Positions 1 through 8,121 of a stretch of DNA of 64,000 bases are shown here, piece after piece. The DNA is taken from the NCBI GenBank assembly GCA_024693325.1, contig JAILLA010000016.1, positions 27,760-91,759 of the forward strand. Reading direction: 5' to 3'. The stretch's first letter is position 1; each line of letters starts with the position of its first letter. The notes under the pieces are model-generated. The model had not been told where the DNA came from and searched no databases. It saw only the letters and a program-made list of their open reading frames with translations. The translations under genes were made by a program, and so were the position numbers. Source of the DNA: Solobacterium sp. (GTDB taxonomy: Bacteria > Bacillota_I > Bacilli_A > Erysipelotrichales > Erysipelotrichaceae).

Positions 1-1
1 T

Positions 2-928
2 ACGGCGGATGCCGTATTCGCAGCACAGGCAGGCAGTGATGCCCAGCTGAACGCAACGGAGATCTTTGCGGACCACAATACCATCCGTTTCCTCAACAGC
101 AGCGGTATCGACCATAGTTATGATACGTATTCCGTATTCTGTGAGACGATCCCGAGCTATGACGGGGAGAAGGAAGATGTTGAGCTGTATTACAGCAGAT
201 ACGCGGATATTTCCGATCCTGCGGAATTTACAGAAACAGTCGGTACGGCATTGTCCAATGTCCGCTACAGATATGATGCAGTGAAGCTGGAAGATGTCAC
301 CATTCCCGAGAACTGCCTGGTTGCAGTACAGGGCGACATGCTGAGAAACATCATGACGAACTTTGCACAGGAACTGTCCTACAGCAGGCAGTACTACAAG
401 ATGAGCCACAGCAAACTGAATGATCAGATCTCCGCTGTACCGTTTGACATGATCCTGAAAGGACAGGAAGAAGGCATCTGCGGTTCTTCACCGGTAGACC
501 CTAATGGTATCGCTCTGAAATATACAAAAGTCATTGACCAGGGCAGGGCTTCTGCTTTCTGGGGTGACCAGCGCTTCGGTTACTACCTGAAGGAAGAACA
601 TATTACCGGTTCCTATCCGGTTGCCTGTGTACAGAACTATCCGGTGATCTCTGAGGAAGATCAGAAGAGACCGGTGCTGTACCTGATGAACTTCTCCGCA
701 CCGCAGCTGGAATCCTCCAGCGGTTACTTTGGAGGAGAAGTACGTCTGGCTCTGCTGGTGGAAGGAGACAAGGTAACTCCTGTTACAGGTTTCTCTGTCA
801 GCGGCAATATCTATGAAGCAGTGAATACTGCAAGGTTCTCTGAAGAGACAGCTTCTGTCAGCGCGAAAGGCAGAATGTCATTCAAAGGACCGAAGTACAT
901 GTACTTTGATCAGCTGAAGCTGCATTGA
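2..928 (+). CDS. TldD/PmbA family metalloprotease-like protein, C-terminal part (5' truncated by window)
   Basis: The frame is open from base 2 to the TGA at 926-928, giving about 308 residues without a start, so the N-terminus lies outside the window. The C-terminal third resembles TldD/PmbA (peptidase U62) proteins: a segment around KVIDQGRASAFWG corresponds to their 'index' region, and GGEVRLALLVEGDKVTPV followed by SGNIYEA matches the family's closing beta-rich domain. Family members are cytoplasmic Zn proteases that act on peptides or modified microcins. The usual metal motif would lie in the missing N-terminus, so activity cannot be judged. A hairpin terminator follows at once, making this the last gene of its transcript. 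Confidence 0.65.
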   Translation, partial: TADAVFAAQAGSDAQLNATEIFADHNTIRFLNSSGIDHSYDTYSVFCETIPSYDGEKEDVELYYSRYADISDPAEFTETVGTALSNVRYRYDAVKLEDVTIPENCLVAVQGDMLRNIMTNFAQELSYSRQYYKMSHSKLNDQISAVPFDMILKGQEEGICGSSPVDPNGIALKYTKVIDQGRASAFWGDQRFGYYLKEEHITGSYPVACVQNYPVISEEDQKRPVLYLMNFSAPQLESSSGYFGGEVRLALLVEGDKVTPVTGFSVSGNIYEAVNTARFSEETASVSAKGRMSFKGPKYMYFDQLKLH

Positions 929-939
929 TGATGAAAATG

Positions 940-978
940 ATCAGGCTTTCCGGATACCGGGGAGCCTGATTTCTTTTT
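940..978 (+). terminator. Rho-independent terminator of the TldD/PmbA-like gene
   Basis: An 8-bp perfect stem (ATCAGGCT at 940-947, AGCCTGAT at 963-970) is followed by the T-rich tract TTCTTTTT. It lies 12 bp after the stop codon. Confidence 0.85.
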
Positions 979-989
979 CCGTTTATTTT

Positions 990-1157
990 TATCAGTTGAA
1001 TCAGTACTGTATTGTCAGTATAAAAATCTTGTCTTTATACCAGTCGAAGATATACCGCTCAGAAAGATCTGGCTTGTATAAAAAGACACCGGAATATCAT
1101 CCGGCGCTGAATGAGTTCATTAATTTTGTAAAAGACTATTTTCAGATGGGACTATAG
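990..1157 (+). pseudogene. Possible LysR-type regulator C-terminal remnant
   Basis: The stretch has no start codon or ribosome site but reads as a plausible protein end, with LYKKTPEYHPALNEFI then NFVKDYF before a TAG. This resembles the last helix of LysR-type transcriptional regulators. It directly follows a terminator, so it is probably an untranslated relic. The call rests on resemblance of one short segment and could be chance. Confidence 0.3.
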
Positions 1158-1217
1158 AAATAAACAAACCAGACAGAAGAGATAAAACCATACACATGCA
1201 GAACAGATCCCTTGTGT

Positions 1218-1973
1218 TCATACAGAGAAGATGCTGTCATAGTTCTTAGCTGTGGCTCTGGAGAGTTCTTCTAAAGCTACACCCTTGAGTTCTGCGATCT
1301 TACGGTAGATGGCAATGACATCAGTTGGGTCATGCCGTTTACCTATAATAGGACTCTGGTAAGGTGCGTCAGTCTCTATCATCAGATGATCCAGGGGAAC
1401 AGCCTTGACTGCTTCCATGGGTCTTTTTGCATTCGGGAAGAGAACACTGGCACCGAAAGAGATCATCCATCCTGCTTTGACGTATTCATTTGCTGTTTCA
1501 GGGGATCCGCTGAAGCTGTGCAGGACTCCTTTTACAGGATACTTCTTAAGGATCAACTGTGTATCCAGTACCGCTTTGCGGGAATGGATATTGACAGGCA
1601 GATGCATTTCACATGCCAGTTCCAGATGCTTTTCAAAGAACTGTTTCTGGAGTTCTTTTGTGTGTTTATGGGATGCATAATCAAGCCCTGTCTCTCCGAT
1701 CATATCCGGTCGGATCTGTTTCATCTGTTCCGCGAACCGATCAAAACGATCCAGGGTATCTGTTGTCCGCAGAGCCTGCGGATGGATGGCACAGGCAAAC
1801 TTAAAACCGGGTATCGTATCCTTGAGGCCAGATACCTCTCTGTAATCATGTTCACTGCAGCAGATCAGGATCACTCTGTTCAATCCAGCTTCCAGCATAT
1901 CTTTGATCATTTCTTCTCTGTCCTCAGAGAACTGTCTGTTCCCCAGATGACAATGCGCATCAATGTAATCCAT
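1218..1973 (-). CDS. tatD: TatD family metal-dependent DNase/hydrolase
   Basis: The 251-residue TIM-barrel hydrolase has the usual TatD length and shows every metal-site motif in order: DAHCHL at the N-terminus (HxH), GETGLD near residue 93 (Glu), NIHSRKA (His), LHSFSGS (His) and ETDAPYQ (Asp). TatD proteins are cytoplasmic 3'-5' exonucleases linked to DNA repair and turnover. The gene starts 55 bp downstream of the preceding membrane-protein gene, with that gene's terminator between them. Expression is therefore by readthrough or a weak local promoter; only a weak AGGG ribosome site precedes the ATG. No clear terminator is visible after its stop. Confidence 0.88.
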   Translation of the reverse strand: MDYIDAHCHLGNRQFSEDREEMIKDMLEAGLNRVILICCSEHDYREVSGLKDTIPGFKFACAIHPQALRTTDTLDRFDRFAEQMKQIRPDMIGETGLDYASHKHTKELQKQFFEKHLELACEMHLPVNIHSRKAVLDTQLILKKYPVKGVLHSFSGSPETANEYVKAGWMISFGASVLFPNAKRPMEAVKAVPLDHLMIETDAPYQSPIIGKRHDPTDVIAIYRKIAELKGVALEELSRATAKNYDSIFSV

Positions 1974-1988
1974 ATCCCTATTATGACA

Positions 1989-2022
1989 GAAAAACGGACC
2001 GCTGTATGGATACAGCGATCCG
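1989..2022 (-). terminator. Rho-independent terminator of the 2029-4439 operon
   Basis: Read on the minus strand, a 12-bp stem (arms at 2011-2022 and 1995-2006, one G-T wobble, TCCA-type loop) runs into TTTTT. It directly follows the stop of the membrane protein gene. Confidence 0.85.
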
Positions 2023-2028
2023 CTTCTA

Positions 2029-2748
2029 TTACTGTTTTGCTTTCCTGCCTGAGAGTACTTTCAGTACTTCAGCAATTACTATGAATGCCAGACCAAGCCA
2101 GTAAGCAAGGTTCCTGATCGGCAGTAATGGAGCTATCACATAACCTAGGGCATGTGTACTGAGGTACTTTGACAGCATATCTGTTTCCGGTTCCTTCCTG
2201 CCGAGCTTCCTGACCAGCATCCTGGTCAGTGCGAAGATCAGGCCGGAACGAGCCTGGAGTTCTTTTGTGATCTGGATGAACAGGACCACGCTGACAAAGG
2301 AATGGCGGAACAGTCCTGAACCTGACAGCAGACGTGACAGGATCAGTGCTGTACCGAAGCCTGCGGCTTCGGCAGAGAGTACTGCATAATCGCTTGAAAT
2401 CAGGTCCTTCAGTGTTTTGAAGTAGGGGATCACTCCGATCAGTTTGTCCTTGAGGATCGTACCGCATGAGGACAGACGTTCTTTCATGGGAAGCTTTGAG
2501 AAGAACAGGACAATGATCATCTGTTCAAAGAACACATAGATGATCGCTCTTGCGGCAGCCCCGCAGATCATGCCCAGGAAGCCTCCTCCGGTAATACCGG
2601 ACAGGGCACCTGTCAGGTAATACAGGGGATAGAAGAATACCGGCTGGTATCCGTATACTGCAGGCAGTTCCAGCAGGATCCAGATAGCTGTCATCAGCAG
2701 CAATGGCTTCCAGTGTTCTTTCATGTATCTGGAAAGGATGGCTGTCAT
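2029..2748 (-). CDS. Multi-pass membrane protein of unknown function
   Basis: The 239-residue protein contains several hydrophobic segments: near residues 13-30, a glycine-rich stretch LSGITGGGFLGMICGAAARAI around 48-70 that continues into a helix, 125-165, and a C-terminal helix before a basic RKAKQ tail. I do not recognise the family. Its ATG overlaps the stop of the upstream secreted-protein gene in an ATGA arrangement, so the two are translationally coupled and may form a membrane complex. A strong terminator follows. Confidence 0.6.
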   Translation of the reverse strand: MTAILSRYMKEHWKPLLLMTAIWILLELPAVYGYQPVFFYPLYYLTGALSGITGGGFLGMICGAAARAIIYVFFEQMIIVLFFSKLPMKERLSSCGTILKDKLIGVIPYFKTLKDLISSDYAVLSAEAAGFGTALILSRLLSGSGLFRHSFVSVVLFIQITKELQARSGLIFALTRMLVRKLGRKEPETDMLSKYLSTHALGYVIAPLLPIRNLAYWLGLAFIVIAEVLKVLSGRKAKQ

Positions 2749-4439
2749 GACAGTTTCTCCTTTCCGCTGTTTTTCAGCTGATAGGTGTCTTTACCGTTTT
2801 CATCGCGAAGAACTTCATATTCATTTTCCTTCAGTTCCGTTTCCCTTGCGCTTCCGGGAACAGCACCTTCATTAACCAGGAAGACCTTTGTTTCACCGTT
2901 GTCTTTCTTTGTATGGATACCGGGTATCCTGACTTTGACATTGGTGAGCTTTGTCGCAAGGACTGCCTTGTCCTTTACGGAAAGGGCACTGACACGCAGT
3001 GTCGCATGGAAGTCTTCCGAAACAGGTCCGCAGAGAATGTTCAGTCTGGCTTCAGCATTGCCTCCGGCACATTCAGCCATGAGATTCTCCAGCCGCTTGT
3101 TCAGTTCCTTATCGGGATCAGGCAGGACTGTGACCAGCCAGGTGACCATGGCTTCATCCGTTCCTTCCAATGTTACCGGTACGGAAACAGGTCTGCCGCA
3201 TCCGGCCAGGATGTCGGGGATACTGTCTCCGTCATTGACCGTCAGTGTACCGGAAGCTTTTGTTTTCTTTGTTGAACCGGAAGCTGCAGAGGCTGCACCG
3301 GATGAAGCTGAAGAGATCAGGGCTGCACCTGCGGCAGTCAGTGCCGCAAGTACCGCAATACCGAGAACACTGAGAATGTTTCCGGGACCTTTCCTGACAA
3401 GGCTTCCCTTTGTCAGGGTGACCTTTGTTTTTCCTGCTCCTGGAGAAGGTTTCTGTTTTTCCGTTTCCTGGTTCTTGGGGTTCAAGAGTCTGTTTAACCT
3501 CGAATTGTTTTTCTCCAGCTGTTCATCATTCTGCTGCATGGGTTCAGTATAATCAAAGCCGTCTGTCGGCAGTGAATCACGGGGATACAGGTCAGAACCC
3601 ACCAGAACGACTGCAGGGGTATGGTAATACAGTCCTGCAGGTCCGTTATAGTTTTCGTATTCCTGGATCACTGCGGAACTGACATTCTGTGTGTCTTCAC
3701 CGACACTGATCGTCCATACTGTGTCTTCCAGTACGAAATCAAATGCGGTGCTGTCTGCCAGGGGATCTGCGTTCTTCTCTTCATACTGGCAGCTGGAACA
3801 TGTATACTCTGACAGATCATTCAGCATGATCAGGGAAGCACGGGCTTTGGCAGTGATTGTGATCACTGCCCGTTCATTCTTTTCAACGTTCTTGTTAATG
3901 ATCTCGTCGTCCGGTTTCTTTTCCAGACTGCTGTCCGCGATCTTTGTTCCGATCCCGGTAAATGTCAGTGTGACATTTGCGGAAGTGTCAGACAGGTCTG
4001 TATCAAACCCGAAGTCGGAAACTTCCAGAAACTGGCTGATGACCTGGAGTTCATAGATGCCTTTTCCGTCCGCATGGACAGCCTTCATTCTGCCGCCTTC
4101 TTCAAAATGCGTGGTAAAGAAGGGAGTCGTCAGTTTAGCAGGTGAAGCCAGTTTAAAGGAAAAACGTTCTCCCGGATGTGCAGTAAATACATGGTCATCC
4201 GGTGAACCGACACCGGGACCTGACAGTTCTGTCATGACGCTGGCACATTTTCCGTTCGAGTCAGAAGTCATCGTATCGGTGAATGTCACTTCTTTTGGAT
4301 ACTTCCCGGATAAAATACTGAAATACTCCGGACCGTTTACTTCCATGCCTCCGGCACAGACCGGAATGACGCATGTAAAGAACATGGCCAGGAATAACAG
4401 AAACACAAAGCGTTTCCGTATCATATGCATTGCGTCCAT
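2745..4439 (-). CDS. Secreted, membrane-anchored protein of unknown function
   Basis: The start is set at 4439 because GGAGG lies 7 bp upstream; the longer open frame back to 4703 has no ribosome site. The resulting 564-residue protein has a signal peptide (basic IRKR, then FVFLLFLAMFFTCVIPVCA), a beta-rich extracellular region, an Asn/Gln/Lys-rich linker around residues 305-335, and one Ala/Gly-rich transmembrane segment near 350-375 followed by a roughly 190-residue domain. A CSSCQY motif near residue 220 could bind metal or form a disulfide. Family not recognised. It overlaps the downstream membrane protein gene by 4 bp and probably works with it at the envelope. Confidence 0.6.
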   Translation of the reverse strand: MDAMHMIRKRFVFLLFLAMFFTCVIPVCAGGMEVNGPEYFSILSGKYPKEVTFTDTMTSDSNGKCASVMTELSGPGVGSPDDHVFTAHPGERFSFKLASPAKLTTPFFTTHFEEGGRMKAVHADGKGIYELQVISQFLEVSDFGFDTDLSDTSANVTLTFTGIGTKIADSSLEKKPDDEIINKNVEKNERAVITITAKARASLIMLNDLSEYTCSSCQYEEKNADPLADSTAFDFVLEDTVWTISVGEDTQNVSSAVIQEYENYNGPAGLYYHTPAVVLVGSDLYPRDSLPTDGFDYTEPMQQNDEQLEKNNSRLNRLLNPKNQETEKQKPSPGAGKTKVTLTKGSLVRKGPGNILSVLGIAVLAALTAAGAALISSASSGAASAASGSTKKTKASGTLTVNDGDSIPDILAGCGRPVSVPVTLEGTDEAMVTWLVTVLPDPDKELNKRLENLMAECAGGNAEARLNILCGPVSEDFHATLRVSALSVKDKAVLATKLTNVKVRIPGIHTKKDNGETKVFLVNEGAVPGSARETELKENEYEVLRDENGKDTYQLKNSGKEKLS

Positions 4440-4483
4440 ATGATATCCTCCGTTCAACTGTTTTTCATCATACCACAAAGGAA

Positions 4484-4627
4484 TCACTGACTGCCGCAGG
4501 TGCGGCAGACAAAGTATTTTCCTGCATTCCCTTTGACAATTTCTGTGAAAACGTTTTCCTGCCGCTTCATTGACTGACACATAGGACATGAGCAGAAAAA
4601 GATACGTTTGGAATGACTGTAGAACAA
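4484..4627 (-). CDS. Candidate small zinc-ribbon protein (uncertain)
   Basis: The reading frame ends in a four-cysteine pattern, CSCPMCQ at the front and CRTCGSQ at the end, spaced about 26 residues apart as in small zinc ribbons. No ATG with a ribosome site is present; the coordinates use a TTG at 4627, giving 47 residues, and even that lacks a Shine-Dalgarno. It sits in the 300-bp gap between divergent genes, where promoters must also lie. The cysteine codons create the palindrome CTGCCGCA/TGCGGCAG at 4491-4508, so the motif could be incidental. Confidence 0.25.
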   Translation of the reverse strand: MFYSHSKRIFFCSCPMCQSMKRQENVFTEIVKGNAGKYFVCRTCGSQ

Positions 4628-4739
4628 CGGAAAACATAGTATGATGAGTAGCGTAAGAGTGTGTACTGTTTTCTTCACTGCATGCAATGCAGGAAGAACA
4701 CATGGTATACAGACAAAGAAACTAATAAGGAGCTTGTGT

Positions 4740-6425
4740 ATGAAGCGTTTAGCAGCATTATTAATGCCATTGCTGTTGCTGGCCGGATGTGCTGAAAGCA
4801 CTGCACCTGCTGTGCCTTCAACAGCACCGGAAGTGCCCTCAGCAGAACCGGAACAGACAGATGACATCTATATTTTCTATACATCTGATGTTCACTGCGG
4901 AGTAGATGAGAACCTGACTCTTCCTGCATTGAAGGCACTTGTAGAAGATACCAGGAAAGAACATGAATATGTTGCCTTGGTAGACCTGGGTGACTTTGCG
5001 TCAGGCGGTACACTTGGATCTTTGTCTTCCGGTGAGATCATTGTCAATCTGATGAATAAGATGGGGTATGATGTGTCAACAGTCGGAAACCATGAGTTTG
5101 ATTACGGCATGCCTCAGCTGAAGAGACTGATCGGTATGGCGGCATTCCCGTTTGTCGCAGCCAATGTACGTTACACAGGAACAGAAGGAAATGTATTTGC
5201 GGATGTTCCGGAGTATTTTATCAAAGATTACGGCTCTGTCAGAGTCGGGTTCATCGGTGTACTGACACCGGCATCCATCACGACTTCAACACCTGCCAAC
5301 TTTATGGAAAACGGTGAGTTTGTGTATAACTTCTATGACGGCAATGAGGGTAAGGAACTGACAGAGAAGATCCAGAACTCAGTTGATGAGATGCGCGGAA
5401 ACGGAGCAGACTACGTCATCGCTTTAACACATCTTGGATCGATCGAAGCCATTGCGCCGTATGACTCCATCTCACTGATCCATAATACGACCGGGATCGA
5501 TGCTGTGCTGGACGGACATTCCCATTCCGTGATCGTCGGAGATATGTATCCGAACAAAGATGGTGAGGATGTGCTGCTTTCTTCTGTCGGTACAAAGATG
5601 GAGAATGCCGGAGAACTGATCATCGGAAAAGACGGTACACTGACATCGATGCTGATATCGGAATATGACCGGGAAGATGAAACGGTCAGAAAAGCACTGG
5701 ACGAAGCTCAGGAAGAACTGAACGGTATCCTTTCAGAAAAGGTGGGTGAAGTACCGTTTACGCTGTCGATCAAAGATGAGAACGGACTTCGTTTAGTCAG
5801 AAACAGGGAAGCACCGTTAGGCAACCTCAGTGCTGATGCGATCAGGGAATACATGGATACAGACGTGGCTGTCGTCAATGGCGGTGAAGTCCGTGCAAAC
5901 ATTGATGAAGGTGATGTGACAATGGAAGACCTGCTGAATGTTATGCCGTTCCAGAGTCTGCTTTCCTCCTGTTACTGTACAGGTCAGCAGATCATTGATG
6001 TGCTGGAATATGCCTCTAAAGAGACACAAGGTATTGCCAATTTTGACGGAAACCCGGTAGGGGAATTCGGCGGATTCCTGCAGGTATCAGGTCTGAAGTT
6101 TACGATCGATACTTCGATCGATACACCTGTACTCCTGAATGAGAAAAATATGTTTGCAGGATTTGAAGGTGAAAGAAGAGTCCGAGATGTACAGATAATG
6201 AAAAACGGAGAATACGTACCGATCGATCCGGAGGCAGTCTATACATTGTCATCAGTCGACTACGTCATCTATCAAGGCGGAGACGGTAATACAATGCTTT
6301 CGGAATGTGAACCGATCGTAGAAGCAGGTCCTGCAGACCTGGTAGCACTGATCGAATACTTCAAGATACATGATACGATTCCTGAAACATACCAACAGAC
6401 AGAGGGACGTATTACTGTTAAGTAG
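4740..6425 (+). CDS. 5'-nucleotidase/metallophosphatase lipoprotein (UshA/YfkN-like)
   Basis: The start at 4740 is preceded by AAGGAG with 7-bp spacing and gives 561 residues. It begins with a lipoprotein signal ending in the lipobox LLLAGC, then a Pro/Glu/Ala-rich linker. The calcineurin-like metallophosphatase domain carries the two-metal ligands TSDVHCG, DLGDFASGG, GNHEFDYG, LTHLG and DGHSHS. The 5'-nucleotidase C-terminal domain (about residues 335-530) contains NGGEVRANI and YQGGDGN. Such enzymes dephosphorylate extracellular nucleotides or UDP-sugars for salvage. It is monocistronic, with its own terminator, and divergent from the 4439 gene. Confidence 0.9.
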   Translation: MKRLAALLMPLLLLAGCAESTAPAVPSTAPEVPSAEPEQTDDIYIFYTSDVHCGVDENLTLPALKALVEDTRKEHEYVALVDLGDFASGGTLGSLSSGEIIVNLMNKMGYDVSTVGNHEFDYGMPQLKRLIGMAAFPFVAANVRYTGTEGNVFADVPEYFIKDYGSVRVGFIGVLTPASITTSTPANFMENGEFVYNFYDGNEGKELTEKIQNSVDEMRGNGADYVIALTHLGSIEAIAPYDSISLIHNTTGIDAVLDGHSHSVIVGDMYPNKDGEDVLLSSVGTKMENAGELIIGKDGTLTSMLISEYDREDETVRKALDEAQEELNGILSEKVGEVPFTLSIKDENGLRLVRNREAPLGNLSADAIREYMDTDVAVVNGGEVRANIDEGDVTMEDLLNVMPFQSLLSSCYCTGQQIIDVLEYASKETQGIANFDGNPVGEFGGFLQVSGLKFTIDTSIDTPVLLNEKNMFAGFEGERRVRDVQIMKNGEYVPIDPEAVYTLSSVDYVIYQGGDGNTMLSECEPIVEAGPADLVALIEYFKIHDTIPETYQQTEGRITVK

Positions 6426-6456
6426 TAATAATAATTATACATAACACTAAGAACAG

Positions 6457-6485
6457 CCGGCTGTGGGAATACAGTCGGTTTTTAA
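6457..6485 (+). terminator. Rho-independent terminator of the 5'-nucleotidase gene
   Basis: An 8-bp stem (CCGGCTGT at 6457-6464, ACAGTCGG at 6471-6478, one G-T wobble) is followed by TTTTTAA. It marks the left limit of ordinary chromosome before base composition becomes AT-rich. Confidence 0.8.
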
Positions 6486-6876
6486 TATAAGAACAATAAG
6501 CTGGCATGTTTTTTGTTATATGAGTTTTACTAATATTCAATTGTGGAATCTGATGATTTTATTATGTGATCCTTTCGAGAAAGGGAAAATGGATCCCATA
6601 AAATTGGATAACAAAATGTTTCATTATTTGAAAAGAATAGGGGGTTTTGAGCGCTTCATTGACATTAATACGTTTTTAAAATGACCATCAGAATACTCTA
6701 ATGGTAAAGTATTATTATATAAGTCTGAAATGTAAACATACTTTGACATTCTGCTATCCATTTGAAAATGAAATACATCAAAAAAAAGAATATTTTCGTT
6801 TTAATGTAATGATTGATGATGAGTTCAGACTGGTATATCTGACATATAGAAATATAACTGCTGGAGGTTACCTGAT
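6486..6876. other. AT-rich intergenic region at the left edge of the DISARM-like island
   Basis: No convincing gene is seen. Two short plus-strand frames (about 6520-6684 and 6701-6886) lack good ribosome sites and resemble nothing I know. A TTGACA at 6743-6748 could be a -35 element for the island operon, but no good -10 lies 16-18 bp downstream. The shift to AT-rich sequence starts here, just after the previous terminator. Confidence 0.4.
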
Positions 6877-8121
6877 ATGGGATTAAACTTTATAGATTTA
6901 TTTGCAGGAGCTGGTGGTCTTTCTGAAGGTTTTGTGTCAGCAGGTTATAATCCTGTAGCACATGTTGAAATGTTGGAAGATGCATGTATGACTCTTAAAA
7001 CAAGGGAATGCTTCCATTATTTGAAGTCTATTGGTAAAGAAGCTTTATATAAAAATTATCTATGCCATGGAATAACACAAGATGAATTATACTCATTAGT
7101 TCCAGACGCTGTTACTGATAAAGTGCTACAACGGACAATGAGTCTAGATACGATGTTTGATCTGTTTAGTGATATTAATCGGTTGATGAAAACATCAAAA
7201 GTTCAGAAGATTGATTTAATCATAGGAGGACCTCCATGCCAAGCATATTCATTGGTTGGAAGATCTAGGAAGGGAGAGACAATAGTAAATGATCCCCGAA
7301 ATTTCTTGTATAAGATTTATCTGGAAGTACTTAACGAGTATAAGCCAAAACTATTTGTTTTTGAAAATGTTCCTGGCCTGCTAACAGCCAATAGAGGTAG
7401 ATATTTTGAAGATATCAAACAAGCCTTCAGGGATGCTGGATATGTTATTGACTATCGTATTGTAAATGCACGTGACTTCGGAGTGTTACAGAACAGAAAA
7501 AGAGTAATCCTCATCGGATGGAGAGAGGATGTACAAGAAGAGTATCCAGTTTTCGAAAAGATTGATTCTCCACATTATGTAAGAGAAATACTAGAAGATC
7601 TTCCACCACTACAAGCAGGTGAAGAGAATAATCGCTATTCAACCGTTTTGATAAATGATTATTTAAAAACAACTGGAATAAGAAAAGAAGATGACATATT
7701 AACTTGGCATGTTTCAAGACCAAATTCAAAACGGGATCGCGAGATTTACAAACTGGTTATTTCAGCATGGGATAATGGTAAACAAAGACTTAAGTATAAT
7801 GATCTTCCAGAAGAGTTATGTACTCATAGGAATCGGAGTTCTTTCCTGGATAGATTTAAGGTTGTTGCAGCTGATTTATCTGCAAGTCAGACAATGACGG
7901 CACATATCTCAAAAGATGGTCACTATTTTATCCATCCGGATATATCACAGGCCAGGTCAATTTCAGTAAGGGAGGCAGCACGTATTCAGTCATTTCCGGA
8001 TGATTACTATTTTGAAGGCTCAAGGACGACGGCCTATATGCAGATAGGCAACGCCGTGCCAGTCCTGATGGCAAAAGGAATTGCTGTAAGTCTTAGGAAA
8101 GCATTGGAGGTTCAGAAATGA
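6877..8121 (+). CDS. C5-cytosine DNA methyltransferase (DrmMII-like)
   Basis: The 414-residue enzyme has the ordered C5-methyltransferase motifs: I FIDLFAGAGGLSEGF at residues 4-18, IV GGPPCQAYS with the catalytic Cys, VI FENVPGL, VIII QNRKRVILIG, a target-recognition region, IX SVREAARIQSFPDDY and X QIGNAVPVLM. It would methylate cytosine at an unknown sequence to mark self DNA. GGAGG lies 9 bp before the ATG. It is the first gene of the island operon and overlaps the AIPR gene by ATGA. In class 2 DISARM the modification enzyme is this kind (DrmMII), which fits the drmE/A/B genes downstream. Confidence 0.88.
   Translation: MGLNFIDLFAGAGGLSEGFVSAGYNPVAHVEMLEDACMTLKTRECFHYLKSIGKEALYKNYLCHGITQDELYSLVPDAVTDKVLQRTMSLDTMFDLFSDINRLMKTSKVQKIDLIIGGPPCQAYSLVGRSRKGETIVNDPRNFLYKIYLEVLNEYKPKLFVFENVPGLLTANRGRYFEDIKQAFRDAGYVIDYRIVNARDFGVLQNRKRVILIGWREDVQEEYPVFEKIDSPHYVREILEDLPPLQAGEENNRYSTVLINDYLKTTGIRKEDDILTWHVSRPNSKRDREIYKLVISAWDNGKQRLKYNDLPEELCTHRNRSSFLDRFKVVAADLSASQTMTAHISKDGHYFIHPDISQARSISVREAARIQSFPDDYYFEGSRTTAYMQIGNAVPVLMAKGIAVSLRKALEVQK

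Noticed and set aside
1332-2084. Long plus-strand ORF opposite tatD
   Set aside because: It is antisense to a gene with complete TatD motifs and has no ribosome site or family resemblance.
4440-4703. Longer N-terminus for the secreted protein starting at 4703
   Set aside because: It would place about 88 charged residues before an obvious signal peptide; GGAGG at proper spacing supports 4439.
6463-6886. Two short plus-strand ORFs before the C5 methyltransferase
   Set aside because: No ribosome sites, no recognisable motif, AT-rich low-complexity sequence; the second overlaps the well-supported methyltransferase start.
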